Positions 41,753 through 50,757 are shown, numbered from the stretch's first letter. The stretch: DNA of 64,000 nucleotides from Burkholderia plantarii (GCF_001411805.1 NZ_CP007212.1:2542001-2606000); one strand, 5' to 3'. Notes: generated from the letters alone by a model not told the origin. Made by a program: numbers and translations.

Positions 41753-42223
41753 TCAGACCGGCTCGATCACGATCGGCACGATGCCGAGCGCGGCGGCAAG
41801 CTGCGCGCCCTGACGCGACAGGTCGGCGATCGTGTGGCGGTCGAGTTCGGCGAAAAACGCGTCGCGCGCGGCGGCCAGCACGCCCTTCAGCCGGCAGTGC
41901 GGCTCGATCACGCAGGGGCGGTGCGCGATCGCCTCGCCCTCGCCGCCGAAGCAGCCGACCAGCGCGAAGTCGCTTTCGCTTGCCCGCACCACCTCGCCGA
42001 CCGTCAGCGACGCCGAGGCCGGGTTCATCCGCAGGCCGCCGTTGCGCCCGCGCACCGTCTCCACCCAGCCCAGCTCGCCGAGCCGCTGCACGACCTTCAT
42101 CAGGTGATTCTTGGAGATGCCGTAGGCGTCCGAAATCTCCTGGATCGTCGACAAACCCTCGCCGCGCACCGCCAGAAACAGCATCACGCGCAGCGAATAG
42201 TCGGTGTAATCGGTCAGTCTCAT
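41753..42223 (-). CDS. nsrR: Rrf2 family nitric-oxide-sensing repressor NsrR
   Basis: 156-residue iron-sulfur transcription factor. It has an N-terminal winged helix (MRLTDYTDYSLRVMLFLAV, ISDAYGISKNHLMKVVQRL, RGRNGGLRM), then cluster cysteines Cys91, Cys104 and Cys110 (GCFGGEGEAIAHRPCVIEPHC). NsrR represses NO-detoxification genes and loses its cluster on NO exposure. The first inter-cysteine loop (12 residues) is longer than in E. coli NsrR. The start is set at 42223 because the Rrf2 domain begins there; the frame extends to 42349 but would cover the operator. The gene is divergent from a truncated haemoglobin gene, in keeping with NO control. Confidence 0.88.
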   Translation of the reverse strand: MRLTDYTDYSLRVMLFLAVRGEGLSTIQEISDAYGISKNHLMKVVQRLGELGWVETVRGRNGGLRMNPASASLTVGEVVRASESDFALVGCFGGEGEAIAHRPCVIEPHCRLKGVLAAARDAFFAELDRHTIADLSRQGAQLAAALGIVPIVIEPV

Positions 42224-42302
42224 GAGCGAAATCGTGTCGTTGGAATGCCCCGGCAGGCTCACGCGACCCGCACGCGAGACCTTGCCGATCAGGATCGCGG
42301 AT

Positions 42303-42325
42303 AATATGCGCCCTGGAAGCACTTT
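42303..42325. promoter_or_regulatory. NsrR-like operator
   Basis: AATATGC (42303-42309), nine bases, then GCACTTT (42319-42325). Read on the minus strand this is AAAGTGC-N9-GCATATT. The TGC-N9-GCA core and AA/TT ends match the E. coli-type NsrR site, although the inner A/T bases are not kept. It is between nsrR and the haemoglobin gene and could serve both. Confidence 0.5.
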
Positions 42326-42393
42326 TATTAGTGGATGGCCCTGCGACATTGTGCGACAAAATCGCCGGTGTGGTCGGCCGACGCACCTTCTCG

Positions 42394-42978
42394 ATGATGA
42401 CGACCTCTGCCATGCCGGCCAGCGATCCGGCCCCGAATACGCGAACCGATGCGACGCCGCGCGCCGCCGAACCGACCGTCGAGAACATCGCCGCGCTCGT
42501 CGACGCGTTCTACGACCGCGTGCGCGCCGACCCGCTGCTCGGCCCCGTGTTCGGCGCGAAGCTGGACGGCCGCTGGGACCAGCACCTGCCGAAGATGGTG
42601 ACGTTCTGGTCGAGCCTCGTGCTCGGCACCAAGGACTATCGCGGCAACGTGCAGGCCAAGCACCAGCCGCTCGACGGTCTCGAGCCCGCCCACTTCAACC
42701 GCTGGCTGACGCTGTTCCTGCAGACCGTGGCGGCGCGCTATGAACCGGCCGCGGCAGTGCGCTTCATGGAACCGGCGCTGCGGATCGCGCAGAGCCTGCA
42801 ACTGAGCCACTTCGGCTGGGACTACCGGATTCCGGACGAGCAGCGGGCGCTGCTCGACGCGATCGCGCCGAAACGCCCGCGCGGCGACGACGCGCATCCG
42901 GTGCGGCCGCGCGGCGAGCCGTTCCCGGCGAAGATCATCGGCCGCGGCGTCAACGACGACAACCACGACGACGCGTAA
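42394..42978 (+). CDS. Group III truncated haemoglobin
   Basis: 194-residue reading (from ATG 42394; the ATG at 42412 or a GTG at 42331 are alternatives) containing a single 2-on-2 globin domain from about residue 35 (VENIAALVDAFYDRVRADPLLGPVF). Group III features are MVTFWSSLVLGTKDYRGNVQAKHQPL, with the likely proximal histidine in AKHQPL, and HFNRWLTLFLQTVAARY. A charged C-terminal tail follows. Proposed roles of the family are NO or oxygen chemistry; the adjacent nsrR makes NO detoxification likely but this is inference. The window shows no reductase partner. Confidence 0.87.
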   Translation: MMTTSAMPASDPAPNTRTDATPRAAEPTVENIAALVDAFYDRVRADPLLGPVFGAKLDGRWDQHLPKMVTFWSSLVLGTKDYRGNVQAKHQPLDGLEPAHFNRWLTLFLQTVAARYEPAAAVRFMEPALRIAQSLQLSHFGWDYRIPDEQRALLDAIAPKRPRGDDAHPVRPRGEPFPAKIIGRGVNDDNHDDA

Positions 42979-43038
42979 AGGCACCGGGCACCGCCGACCG
43001 CCGTGCGGACCGCCCCGTGCCGCCAGCGTGGCGCGCGC

Positions 43039-44244
43039 TCAGGCTTCGAACCCGCGCAACCACTCCTTCAGCGAGCCGATGTCGCGAAACGCCAGCAGGT
43101 CGCGTTCGAGTTCCGCCACCGCCCGCCGCAGCGCGGCGATGTCGCCGCCCAGCGTGCGTAGCGCCGTGTCCGGCGCCAGCACGGCCGACGCGCCGATCCC
43201 GTAGCCGTGACGAAAGTCGGCCTCGACGCGATGCAGTTCGCGGTCGAGCGCGCCGAGCTGCGCCTTCAGGATGCCGTTGTAGTGCTGCAACAGCTCGTCG
43301 CCGGCGCCCGCCAGCCGGTCCGTGCCGGCCCGGTTCAGGTCGCGTTCGAGTTCCAGCAGTTGCAGCAGATCCTGCTTGTCATAAGCGCGGTTGAGCCGCT
43401 GCATCAGGTCGGTCTTGCGCGCGCGCTCGTCGGGATCGGGTTCGCGGTCGGGATGCAGCGCGCTGGCAAGGCGCCGGTACAGCTCGCGCAGCGAGCGGCT
43501 GATCTGCACCGGCGGCAGTTCGGGCACGGCCTCGGCCGCGGCGCGCTCGGCCTCGTCGGAGTTCTCCCGCGTGTCCTGCGCGGCGGGATCGTCCGCTGCC
43601 GCCGCGTCGGCCGACTTGCGCTTCGATGTGCGCCGGCGCTCGCTGCGCCCCGCGTCGCGGGCTTCGGCGTCGGCCGCCGCGCGCGCTTCCTGCGCGTCGA
43701 GCTCTGCCTGGATACGGCGCATCATCGCTTCGTCCGATTCTTCATCCGGCGCCTCGTCCGGTGCCTCGGCACGCCGCCGCGCCTCGTCATCGGCCCCCCC
43801 GCCGGCCGAACCGGCGCGCTTGCGGTCACGCGCGCGCGGCTTCGCCTCGCCGGCCGCCTCGCCGCCGTGCGCCGACCGGTGATGGCGCGCATGGATCTCG
43901 CGCAGGCCGTCGGCCGCGTCGCCGCCGAGCAGCGGGCGCGCGAACGCCACGACCAGCTCGGACACCAGCGCGCGCTCGGCCTTCGTCAGCCCCTTCATGT
44001 CGAACGCGACGTCGAGCCGGCGCACCAGTTCGGCCTCGTGCCCGGTCGCCGCGCGCGCGAGCGGCACCCATTCGTCGACGTAGCGCTGCTGGAACGCCGG
44101 CCAGACGGCTTCCCACGCGCGCAGCCGCTCGCGCCGCGCGGCCACCTGCCTGGTCAGCGCGTTGAAGGTGCGTTGCGAGGGGGACAGCCCGGCGGCGTCG
44201 GGCAACGGCACCAGCCGGATGGCGCCGGAGGAGGAATCGGTCAT
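43039..44244 (-). CDS. J-domain (DnaJ-like) protein of unknown function
   Basis: 401-residue protein. The N-terminal helical half (residues 20-110: LSPSQRTFNALTRQVAARRERL, LTKAERALVSELVVAFARPLLG) is of no known family to me. A highly charged Lys/Glu/Ala linker follows (about 115-230). Then comes a J domain with HPD (SLRELYRRLASALHPDREPD, RARKTDLMQRLNRAYDKQDLLQLLELERDL), and a C-terminal coiled-coil. The HPD tripeptide suggests stimulation of a DnaK-type ATPase. J domain placement in the middle-to-late part of the protein and the absence of Gly/Phe or zinc domains make it a class C J protein. It precedes moaE by 90 bases on the same strand. Confidence 0.8.
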   Translation of the reverse strand: MTDSSSGAIRLVPLPDAAGLSPSQRTFNALTRQVAARRERLRAWEAVWPAFQQRYVDEWVPLARAATGHEAELVRRLDVAFDMKGLTKAERALVSELVVAFARPLLGGDAADGLREIHARHHRSAHGGEAAGEAKPRARDRKRAGSAGGGADDEARRRAEAPDEAPDEESDEAMMRRIQAELDAQEARAAADAEARDAGRSERRRTSKRKSADAAAADDPAAQDTRENSDEAERAAAEAVPELPPVQISRSLRELYRRLASALHPDREPDPDERARKTDLMQRLNRAYDKQDLLQLLELERDLNRAGTDRLAGAGDELLQHYNGILKAQLGALDRELHRVEADFRHGYGIGASAVLAPDTALRTLGGDIAALRRAVAELERDLLAFRDIGSLKEWLRGFEA

Positions 44245-44334
44245 GGGTGAAAACGCGGTGGCTGCGGGATGTCGAGGCGGCGGAGCGGCTTGGCCGCTGA
44301 ACGGAGAATGAAGCGAAGCGGCGAAGCGCGCCGC

Positions 44335-44817
44335 TCAGCCCGCCTCTCGCGCGTTGCCGGAGATGAGGCCCCAGCGCGCGAGCGCGGCGTCGTCGCTGCT
44401 GCGCGCGTCGACCCAGCGCTCGCCGGCCGGCGTGGTTTCCTTCTTCCAGAACGGCGCCTGCGTCTTCAGGTAGTCCATCACGAACTCGCAGGACGCGAAC
44501 GCCTCGCCGCGATGGGCGGACACCGTCGCCACGAACACGATCTGGTCGAGCGGCAGCAGGCGGCCGACGCGATGCACGATCGCGACGTCGATGCCGGGCC
44601 AGCGCGCGATCGCGTCGGCCGCGATCGCCTCGAGCGCTTTCTCGGTCATGCCCGGGTAATGCTCGAGCTCGAGCGCGGCGACCGTGTCGCCTTCGTTGAG
44701 GTCGCGCACCGTGCCGACGAAGCACGCCACCGCGCCGATGCGCGGATTGCGCGCGCGCAGCGCGGCCAGCTCCGCGCCCACCTCGAAATCATCGGTCTGC
44801 ACCCGGATCGTGGCCAT
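44335..44817 (-). CDS. moaE: Molybdopterin synthase catalytic subunit
   Basis: Large subunit of molybdopterin synthase, which inserts dithiolene sulfurs into precursor Z (cPMP) using MoaD thiocarboxylate. The 160-residue protein has the family core: GAVACFVGTVRD, LELEHYPGMTEKALE, DVAIVHRVGRLLPLDQIVFVATVSAHRGEAFASCEFVMDYLKTQAPFWKKE, the last with catalytic lysines. It is just after moaD, which is the usual order. Confidence 0.96.
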   Translation of the reverse strand: MATIRVQTDDFEVGAELAALRARNPRIGAVACFVGTVRDLNEGDTVAALELEHYPGMTEKALEAIAADAIARWPGIDVAIVHRVGRLLPLDQIVFVATVSAHRGEAFASCEFVMDYLKTQAPFWKKETTPAGERWVDARSSDDAALARWGLISGNAREAG

Positions 44818-44826
44818 CGCGCCTCC

Positions 44827-45084
44827 TCAGCCGCCCGTCACGGGCGGGAAAAACGCGACTTCGCAGCCGTCGGTGAGACGCGTGTCGGCGTCGGTCATCA
44901 CGTGGTTGCAGGCCATCCGCAGCGCGCGGCCGTCGGCCAGCGTCTCGGCCCAGGCGCCGCCGCGCGCGCGCAGCCAGGCGCGCACGTCGCCCACGGTCGC
45001 GATGCCGTCCGGCACCGTCACGGATTCGTTCGCCACGCCAAGCGCCTCGCGCACGCTCGCAAAGAATTTCAGTTCGATCTTCAT
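44827..45084 (-). CDS. moaD: Molybdopterin synthase sulfur-carrier subunit
   Basis: 85-residue ubiquitin-like protein ending in Gly-Gly (FFPPVTGG), the site of thiocarboxylation by MoeB-type enzymes. It has the beta-grasp start MKIELKFFASVREALG and a middle ADGRALRMACNHVM. Between moeA (19 bases upstream) and moaE (9 bases downstream). Confidence 0.95.
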   Translation of the reverse strand: MKIELKFFASVREALGVANESVTVPDGIATVGDVRAWLRARGGAWAETLADGRALRMACNHVMTDADTRLTDGCEVAFFPPVTGG

Positions 45085-45103
45085 CGGTCTTGCGTACCCG
45101 GCC

Positions 45104-46387
45104 TCAGCCGAGCAACTCGGAAAAGGGAAGGAAACGGACCGTCTCGCCGGCGCTGATCGACTGGTTCGGCGGATTGTCGATCAGCCCGTCGCCCCAGACG
45201 GTCGAGGTCAGCACCGCGGAACTCTGGTTCGGATAGAGCTCGAGGCCGCCCGCCTCGTTCACGCGCGCGCGCAGGAATTCGTTGCGCCGGTCGCCTCTGG
45301 CGAGCGTGAAATCGGCGCGCAGCGACAGCGCGCGCGGCGCAACCTGGGTGGCGCCCGCGAGGCGCAGCAGGAACGGCCGCACGAACAGCAAAAACGTGAC
45401 GAAGCTCGACACCGGGTTGCCCGGCAGGCCGATGAACTGCGCCTCGCCGGCGCCCTCGCCCTGGTTCGCGGCGCCGTCCGCGCCGTCCCGCGCCACGCGC
45501 CGCACGGCGCCGTGGGCGAGCGGCTTGCCCGGCTTCATCGCGATCTGCCAGAGCGTGAGCCGCCCCTCGGCCTCGACGGCCGGCTTCACGTGATCCTCGT
45601 CGCCCACCGACACGCCGCCGCTCGTCACGATCAGGTCGTGATCGCGCGCGGCTTCGCGCAGCGTGGCGCGCGTCGCGTCGAGCGAATCGGGCACGATGCC
45701 GAAATCGGTCACCTCGCAGCCGAAGCGTTCGAGCAGGCCGCGCAGCGTGAAGCGGTTCGAGTTGTAGATCGCGCCGGGTGCGAGCGGCTCGCCCGGCATC
45801 GTCAGTTCGTCGCCGGTGAAGAACACCGCCACCTTCACGCGGCGCCGCACCGTCAGATGCGCGCTGCCGACCGAGGCGGCCAGGCCGAGCGCCTGCGGCG
45901 CGAGCCGCGTGCCGGCCGGCAGGATCACCGTGCCGCGCCGGATGTCGGCGCCCTGTGCCGTGATCCATTCGCCGGCCTTCGGCGTGTGCAGGATGTCGAC
46001 CACCGCGCCCGCGGCCGCGGCCTGCTCCTGCATCACCACGGCGTCGGCGCCGGGCGGCACCGACGCGCCGGTGAAGATGCGCGCCGCGGTGCCGGCCGCC
46101 AGCGGCTCGGCCGCATGGCCGGCGGGAATCCGCTGCGAGACGGGCAGCCGGCGCTCGCCCTGCGTCAGGTCGGCGACGCGCACCGCGTAGCCGTCCATCG
46201 CGCTGATCGCCATCGGCGGCACGTCGAGCGGCGACACCACGTCGGCGGCCAGCACCCGGCCGAGCGCCTCGAGCGTGGGCACGATTTCGGTGTCCGCGAG
46301 CGGCACGGCGGCGCCGAGCAGCGCGGCAAGCGCCTCGGCGGTCGACAGCATCGGCGCGCGCGGCGCCTGGGGAGCGGGGGTGGACAT
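45104..46387 (-). CDS. moeA: Molybdopterin molybdotransferase MoeA
   Basis: Inserts molybdate into adenylylated molybdopterin. The 427-residue reading from the ATG at 46387 has LSTAEALAALLG, DVPPMAISAMDGYAVR, AARIFTGASVPPGADAVVMQE, LIVTSGGVSVGDEDHVK, GLPGNPVSSFVTF and a C-terminal beta domain ending IDNPPNQSISAGETVRFLPF, which fits family length (about 410). Upstream in-frame sequence to 46558 is not coding. It lies downstream of thrC with a GC-rich hairpin between; other Mo-cofactor genes (moaA, moaC, mog) are not in the window. Confidence 0.95.
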   Translation of the reverse strand: MSTPAPQAPRAPMLSTAEALAALLGAAVPLADTEIVPTLEALGRVLAADVVSPLDVPPMAISAMDGYAVRVADLTQGERRLPVSQRIPAGHAAEPLAAGTAARIFTGASVPPGADAVVMQEQAAAAGAVVDILHTPKAGEWITAQGADIRRGTVILPAGTRLAPQALGLAASVGSAHLTVRRRVKVAVFFTGDELTMPGEPLAPGAIYNSNRFTLRGLLERFGCEVTDFGIVPDSLDATRATLREAARDHDLIVTSGGVSVGDEDHVKPAVEAEGRLTLWQIAMKPGKPLAHGAVRRVARDGADGAANQGEGAGEAQFIGLPGNPVSSFVTFLLFVRPFLLRLAGATQVAPRALSLRADFTLARGDRRNEFLRARVNEAGGLELYPNQSSAVLTSTVWGDGLIDNPPNQSISAGETVRFLPFSELLG

Positions 46388-46555
46388 TCTCGGTGGGAGC
46401 GTGGGCAGAGCGGCGAAACCGCTATTGTAGCGAGCGGACCGCGGACACGGGCGATCGGCTGCCGGGCACGGCGGCCCGCGTGCGCTCCCGGAGGTTTGCC
46501 GGCATGGCGCGCCGTGCGTGCGCGGTTTGTGCAGTTCATGCGGCCCGGGAAACGA

Positions 46556-46593
46556 CACGGCCGCGACGGGAGGCTTCCCCCGTCGCGGCCGTG
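46556..46593 (-). terminator. GC-rich hairpin after thrC
   Basis: Perfect 15-bp stem (46556-46570 with 46579-46593; arms CACGGCCGCGACGGG and its complement) with an 8-base loop. On the minus strand it is followed by TCGTTTCC, a weak T tract. Probably a partial terminator between thrC and moeA; a processing signal is possible. Confidence 0.55.
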
Positions 46594-46659
46594 ATCCGGC
46601 GCGGCGAACGGCGGGCGGCGCGGACCGGATCGCCCGCGCCGCCCGCCGCTGCCGCGGAC

Positions 46660-48111
46660 TCAGTCGCCCGTATGCGCGACGATGAAGTCCTTCACCTGCT
46701 GCACGTCGGCCTTCACGACCTCGAAACGCTGCGGCAGCGCCTCGATGCCCTCGAACGCGGCCGGCCGCTCCGCCTCGCGGCCGAGCGCCTCGCGGATCGT
46801 CTCACCGAACTTGACCGGCTGCGCCGTCTCGAGCACGACCATCGGCACGCCCGGCTGCAGGTGTTCGCGCGCGACCTTCACGCCGTCGGCGGTGTGCGTG
46901 TCGATCATCGTCGCGTAACGCCGATGGACATCGCGGATCGTCGCGAGGCGGTCGTCGTGCGTGCTGCGTCCCGACACGAAGCCGAACTCGGCCACGCGCG
47001 CGAAATCGCCGCTCGCCGCCAGGTCGAAGCCGCCCTTCTCCTCGACGTCGCGGAACAGCTGCAGCACGCGCGCCGGATCGCGGCCGAGCAGGTCGAACAC
47101 GAAGCGCTCGAAGTTCGACGCCTTCGAGATGTCCATGCTCGGGCTGCTCGTGTGGTACGTCTGCGCGGCGCCGCGCACGCGGTAGCGGCCAGTGCGGAAG
47201 AACTCGTCGAGCACGTCGTTCTCGTTGGTGGCCACCACCAGCTTCTCGATCGGCAGGCCCATCATGCGCGCGATGTGGCCGGCGCAGACGTTGCCGAAGT
47301 TGCCCGACGGCACCGTGAACGAGACGCGCTGGTCGTTGCTGGTGGTGGCCGCGAAGTAACCCTTGAAGTAGTAGACGACCTGCGCGACCACGCGCGCCCA
47401 GTTGATCGAGTTGACCGTGCCGATCTTGTGCCGCGCCTTGAACGCGTGATCGTTCGAGACCGCCTTGACGATGTCCTGCGCGTCGTCGAACACGCCTTCG
47501 ACGGCGAGGTTGAAGATGTTCGGATCCTGCAAGCTGTACATCTGCGCGCGCTGGAACGCGCTCATCTTGCCGTGCGGCGAGAGCATGAACACCCGCACGC
47601 CGACCTTGCCGCGCATCGCGTATTCAGCCGCGCTGCCGGTGTCGCCCGAGGTCGCGCCGAGGATGTTCAGCGTCTCGCCGTGCCTGGCGAGCGTGGCCTC
47701 GAACAGGTTGCCGAGCAACTGCATCGCCATGTCCTTGAACGCGAGCGTCGGCCCGTTGGACAGTTCGAGCAGCGAGACCGGCGCGCCGCCCTCGGTGCCG
47801 AGCGGCTTGAGCGGCGTGATGTCGGCCGCGTTCTCGCCGTGCCGCGTGTTGGCGTAGACCTCGGCGCGGTAGGTACGGCGCGTGAGCGCGCGCAGTTCGT
47901 CGGCGGGGATGTCGTCGCTGAACTTCGAGAGCACCTCGAAGGCGAGATCGGCATACGGCAGCGCGCGCCAGCGCGCCAGCTCGTCGGCGCTCACGCGCGG
48001 GTACTCGGCGGGCAGGTAGAGCCCGCCGTCCTTCGCGAGGCCGCCGAGCAGGATGTCCGAAAACGTGTGGCGCTCGCCGATGCCGGCGCCGCGCGTCGAA
48101 ATGTAATTCAT
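46660..48111 (-). CDS. thrC: Threonine synthase
   Basis: PLP enzyme converting O-phosphohomoserine to threonine. The 483-residue (long, type II, E. coli/yeast-like) protein has MNYISTRG at the start, GPTLAFKDMAMQLLGNLFE with the PLP lysine, GATSGDTGSAAEYA binding the phosphate, and FTVPSGNFGNVCAGHIA. It follows hom with only 7 bases between. The substrate step between hom and thrC (homoserine kinase, thrB) is not in this window. Confidence 0.97.
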   Translation of the reverse strand: MNYISTRGAGIGERHTFSDILLGGLAKDGGLYLPAEYPRVSADELARWRALPYADLAFEVLSKFSDDIPADELRALTRRTYRAEVYANTRHGENAADITPLKPLGTEGGAPVSLLELSNGPTLAFKDMAMQLLGNLFEATLARHGETLNILGATSGDTGSAAEYAMRGKVGVRVFMLSPHGKMSAFQRAQMYSLQDPNIFNLAVEGVFDDAQDIVKAVSNDHAFKARHKIGTVNSINWARVVAQVVYYFKGYFAATTSNDQRVSFTVPSGNFGNVCAGHIARMMGLPIEKLVVATNENDVLDEFFRTGRYRVRGAAQTYHTSSPSMDISKASNFERFVFDLLGRDPARVLQLFRDVEEKGGFDLAASGDFARVAEFGFVSGRSTHDDRLATIRDVHRRYATMIDTHTADGVKVAREHLQPGVPMVVLETAQPVKFGETIREALGREAERPAAFEGIEALPQRFEVVKADVQQVKDFIVAHTGD

Positions 48112-48118
48112 GTCGTCC

Positions 48119-49444
48119 TCAGTTGAGCGCTTCCATGCGCAGCTTCGTGACCTGCGAGCGCACCGTGGAGAGCGCTTCGATACGCGCGATCGCGGCGTTC
48201 ACGTTGCGCTCGACCGTCACGTGCGTGATCAGGATGATGTCGGTTTCGTCGGCGCCGCAGTCGATCTGGTCCGACTCCTTCTGCAGCAGCGCGTCGATCG
48301 AGATGCCCGAATCGGCGAGGATGCGCGTGATGTCGGCCAGCACCCCGGTTTCGTCGGACACGCGCAGGCGCAGGTAATAGCCGCTCGTGACGTCCTCGAT
48401 CGGCAGGATCGGCGTGTTCGACAGGCTTTCCGGCTGGAACGCCAGATGCGGCACGCGGTGCTCGGGATCGGCCGTGTGCAGCCGCGTGACGTCCACCAGG
48501 TCGGCCACCACCGCCGAGGCGGTGGGTTCGGCGCCCGCGCCCTTGCCGTAATAGAGCGTCGTGCCGACCGCGTCGCCATGCACCACCACCGCGTTCATCG
48601 CGCCCTCGACGTTGGCGAGCAGGCGCTTCTCGGGCACCAGCGTCGGATGGACCCGCAGCTCGATGCCGGCCTCGGCGCGACGCGTGATGCCGAGCAGCTT
48701 GATGCGATAGCCGAGCTCCTCGGCATAGCGGATGTCGGTGGCGGCCAGCTTGCTGATGCCCTCCACGTAGGCGCGCTCGAACTGCACCGGCACGCCGAAC
48801 GCGATCGCGCTCATGATGGTCGCCTTGTGCGCGGCGTCCACGCCCTCGATGTCGAAGGTCGGGTCCGCCTCGGCGTAGCCGAGCGCCTGCGCGCCGGCCA
48901 GCGCCGTCGCGAAGTCGAGGCCGCGTTCGCGCATCTCGGACAGGATGTAGTTGGTGGTGCCGTTGATGATGCCGGCGATGTACTGGATCCGGTTGGCCGT
49001 GAGGCCCTCGCGCAGCGCCTTGATGATCGGGATGCCGCCCGCCACGGCCGCCTCGAACGCCACCATCACGCCCTTCTCGCGCGCGGCCGCGAAGATCTCG
49101 CTGCCATGCACGGCGAGCAGCGCCTTGTTGGCGGTCACCACGTGCTTGCCGTTGGCGATCGCGCGCAGCACCAGCTCGCGCGCGATGCCGGTGCCGCCGA
49201 TCATCTCGGCGACGATCGAGATCGACGGATCGTCCACGGCCGCGTGGAAATCGGTGGTGAGGTCGATGCCGGCGAGCTCGCCGAGCGCGGCCTGCGCCTT
49301 CGCCGGGTTGCGGACCGCGATGCGCGTGACCACGATGCCCCGGCCGGCGCGCCGTTTGATTTCTTCCTGGTTGCGGCGCAGCACCTCGAAGGTGCCGCCG
49401 CCGACGGTGCCGAAGCCCAACAGGGCGACTTTGATCGGTTCCAT
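48119..49444 (-). CDS. hom: Homoserine dehydrogenase
   Basis: NAD(P)-dependent reduction of aspartate semialdehyde to homoserine, at the branch to Thr, Met and Ile. The 441-residue single-function form starts at ATG 49444 (MEPIKVALLGFGTVGGGTFE, the nucleotide-binding loop). It has MIGGTGIARELVLRAIANGKHVVTANKALLA, GIINGTTNYILSEM, ADPTFDIEGVDAAHKATI, and a C-terminal ACT domain (YYLRLRVSDETGVLADITRILADSGISIDALLQKE) that usually gives threonine feedback. Not fused to aspartokinase. It is 53 bases downstream of alaA. Confidence 0.97.
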   Translation of the reverse strand: MEPIKVALLGFGTVGGGTFEVLRRNQEEIKRRAGRGIVVTRIAVRNPAKAQAALGELAGIDLTTDFHAAVDDPSISIVAEMIGGTGIARELVLRAIANGKHVVTANKALLAVHGSEIFAAAREKGVMVAFEAAVAGGIPIIKALREGLTANRIQYIAGIINGTTNYILSEMRERGLDFATALAGAQALGYAEADPTFDIEGVDAAHKATIMSAIAFGVPVQFERAYVEGISKLAATDIRYAEELGYRIKLLGITRRAEAGIELRVHPTLVPEKRLLANVEGAMNAVVVHGDAVGTTLYYGKGAGAEPTASAVVADLVDVTRLHTADPEHRVPHLAFQPESLSNTPILPIEDVTSGYYLRLRVSDETGVLADITRILADSGISIDALLQKESDQIDCGADETDIILITHVTVERNVNAAIARIEALSTVRSQVTKLRMEALN

Positions 49445-49497
49445 GCTGCGTGTCGTCTGGAGTATTTGAAGTGGGAATGAAGGCGATGGCGGGCGGC

Positions 49498-50757
49498 TCA
49501 GGCCGCGTGCTGTTTGCGGTAGCCGTCGAGGAAGCGCGCGATCCGGTTGATCGAATCGGCCAGGTCGTCGACGTTCGGCAGGAACACCACGCGGAAATGG
49601 TCGGGCGTCGGCCAGTTGAAGCCGGTGCCCTGCACCAGCAGCACGCGCTCCTTGAGCAGCAGGTCGAGAATGAACTGCTGGTCGTTCTGGATCGGGTAGA
49701 GCTTCGGGTCGAGCCGCGGGAACATGTAGAGCGCGGCGTCGGGCTTCACGCAGGTGACGCCGGGGATCGCGGTCAGCATGTCGTAGGCGAGCTCGCGCTG
49801 GCGGTACAGGCGCCCGCCCGGCACCAGCAGCTCGTTGATGCTCTGGTAGCCGCCGAGCGCGGTCTGGATCGCGAACTGGCCCGGCACGTTGGCGCACAGG
49901 CGCATCGACGAGAGGATCCCGAGCCCTTCCAGGTAATCCTTCGCGCGGCGGCGGTTCTCGCCCGTCAGGCCGGCCACGAACATCCAGCCGGCGCGGTAGC
50001 CGCACGAACGGTAGCTCTTCGAGAGGCTGTTGAAGGTGACCGAGATCACGTCTTCGGTCAGCGAGGCGAGCGCCGTGTGGGTCTTGCCGTCGTAGAGAAT
50101 CTTGTCGTAGACCTCGTCGGCGAAGATCACGAGGCCGTGCTCGCGCGCGATCGCGATCAGCTCGCGCAGCAGTTCGTCCGAATAGAGCGCGCCGGTAGGA
50201 TTGTTCGGGTTGATCACGACGAGCGCCTTGGTGTTCGGCGTGATCTTGCGGCGGATGTCGTCGGGGTCCGGCATCCAGCGGTTCGACTCGTCGCAGACGT
50301 AGTGGACGGGCGTGCCGCCCGACAGGCTCACGGCCGCGGTCCAGAGCGGATAGTCGGGCGCCGGCAGCAGCACCTCGTCGCCATCGTTCAGCAGCGCCTG
50401 GGTGGCCATCACGATCAGTTCCGAGGCGCCGTTGCCGATGTATATGTCGTCGAGCTCGACGCCCTTCACGCCCTTTTGCTGCGTGTAGTGCATCACCGCC
50501 TTGCGCGCCGAGAACACGCCCTTCGAATCCGAGTAGCCCGAGGACGCCGGCAGGTTGCGGATCATGTCCTGGATGATCTCGTCGGGGGCCTCGAAACCGA
50601 ACGGCGCCAGGTTGCCGATGTTCAGCTTGATGATCTTGTGCCCCTCTTCCTCGAGGCGCTTCGCATGCTCGAGCACCGGGCCGCGAATGTCGTAGCACAC
50701 GTTGAGCAGCTTGTTGGATTTCTGGATCGGTTTCACGGCGGGCACGTTCCTGGGCAA
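49498..50757 (-). CDS. alaA: PLP aminotransferase, AlaA-type (glutamate-pyruvate)
   Basis: 419-residue class I aminotransferase closely matching E. coli AlaA. Segments include KLLNVCYDIRGPVLEHAKRLEEEGHKI, NIGNLAPFGFEAPDEI, DDIYIGNGASELIVMATQALLNDGDEVLLPAPDYPLWTAAVSLSGG, NPNNPTGALYS and the PLP lysine in SLSKSYRSCGYRAGW. It makes alanine from pyruvate with glutamate. It heads the alaA-hom-thrC block, which fits an amino-acid biosynthesis operon. Confidence 0.93.
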   Translation of the reverse strand: MPRNVPAVKPIQKSNKLLNVCYDIRGPVLEHAKRLEEEGHKIIKLNIGNLAPFGFEAPDEIIQDMIRNLPASSGYSDSKGVFSARKAVMHYTQQKGVKGVELDDIYIGNGASELIVMATQALLNDGDEVLLPAPDYPLWTAAVSLSGGTPVHYVCDESNRWMPDPDDIRRKITPNTKALVVINPNNPTGALYSDELLRELIAIAREHGLVIFADEVYDKILYDGKTHTALASLTEDVISVTFNSLSKSYRSCGYRAGWMFVAGLTGENRRRAKDYLEGLGILSSMRLCANVPGQFAIQTALGGYQSINELLVPGGRLYRQRELAYDMLTAIPGVTCVKPDAALYMFPRLDPKLYPIQNDQQFILDLLLKERVLLVQGTGFNWPTPDHFRVVFLPNVDDLADSINRIARFLDGYRKQHAA

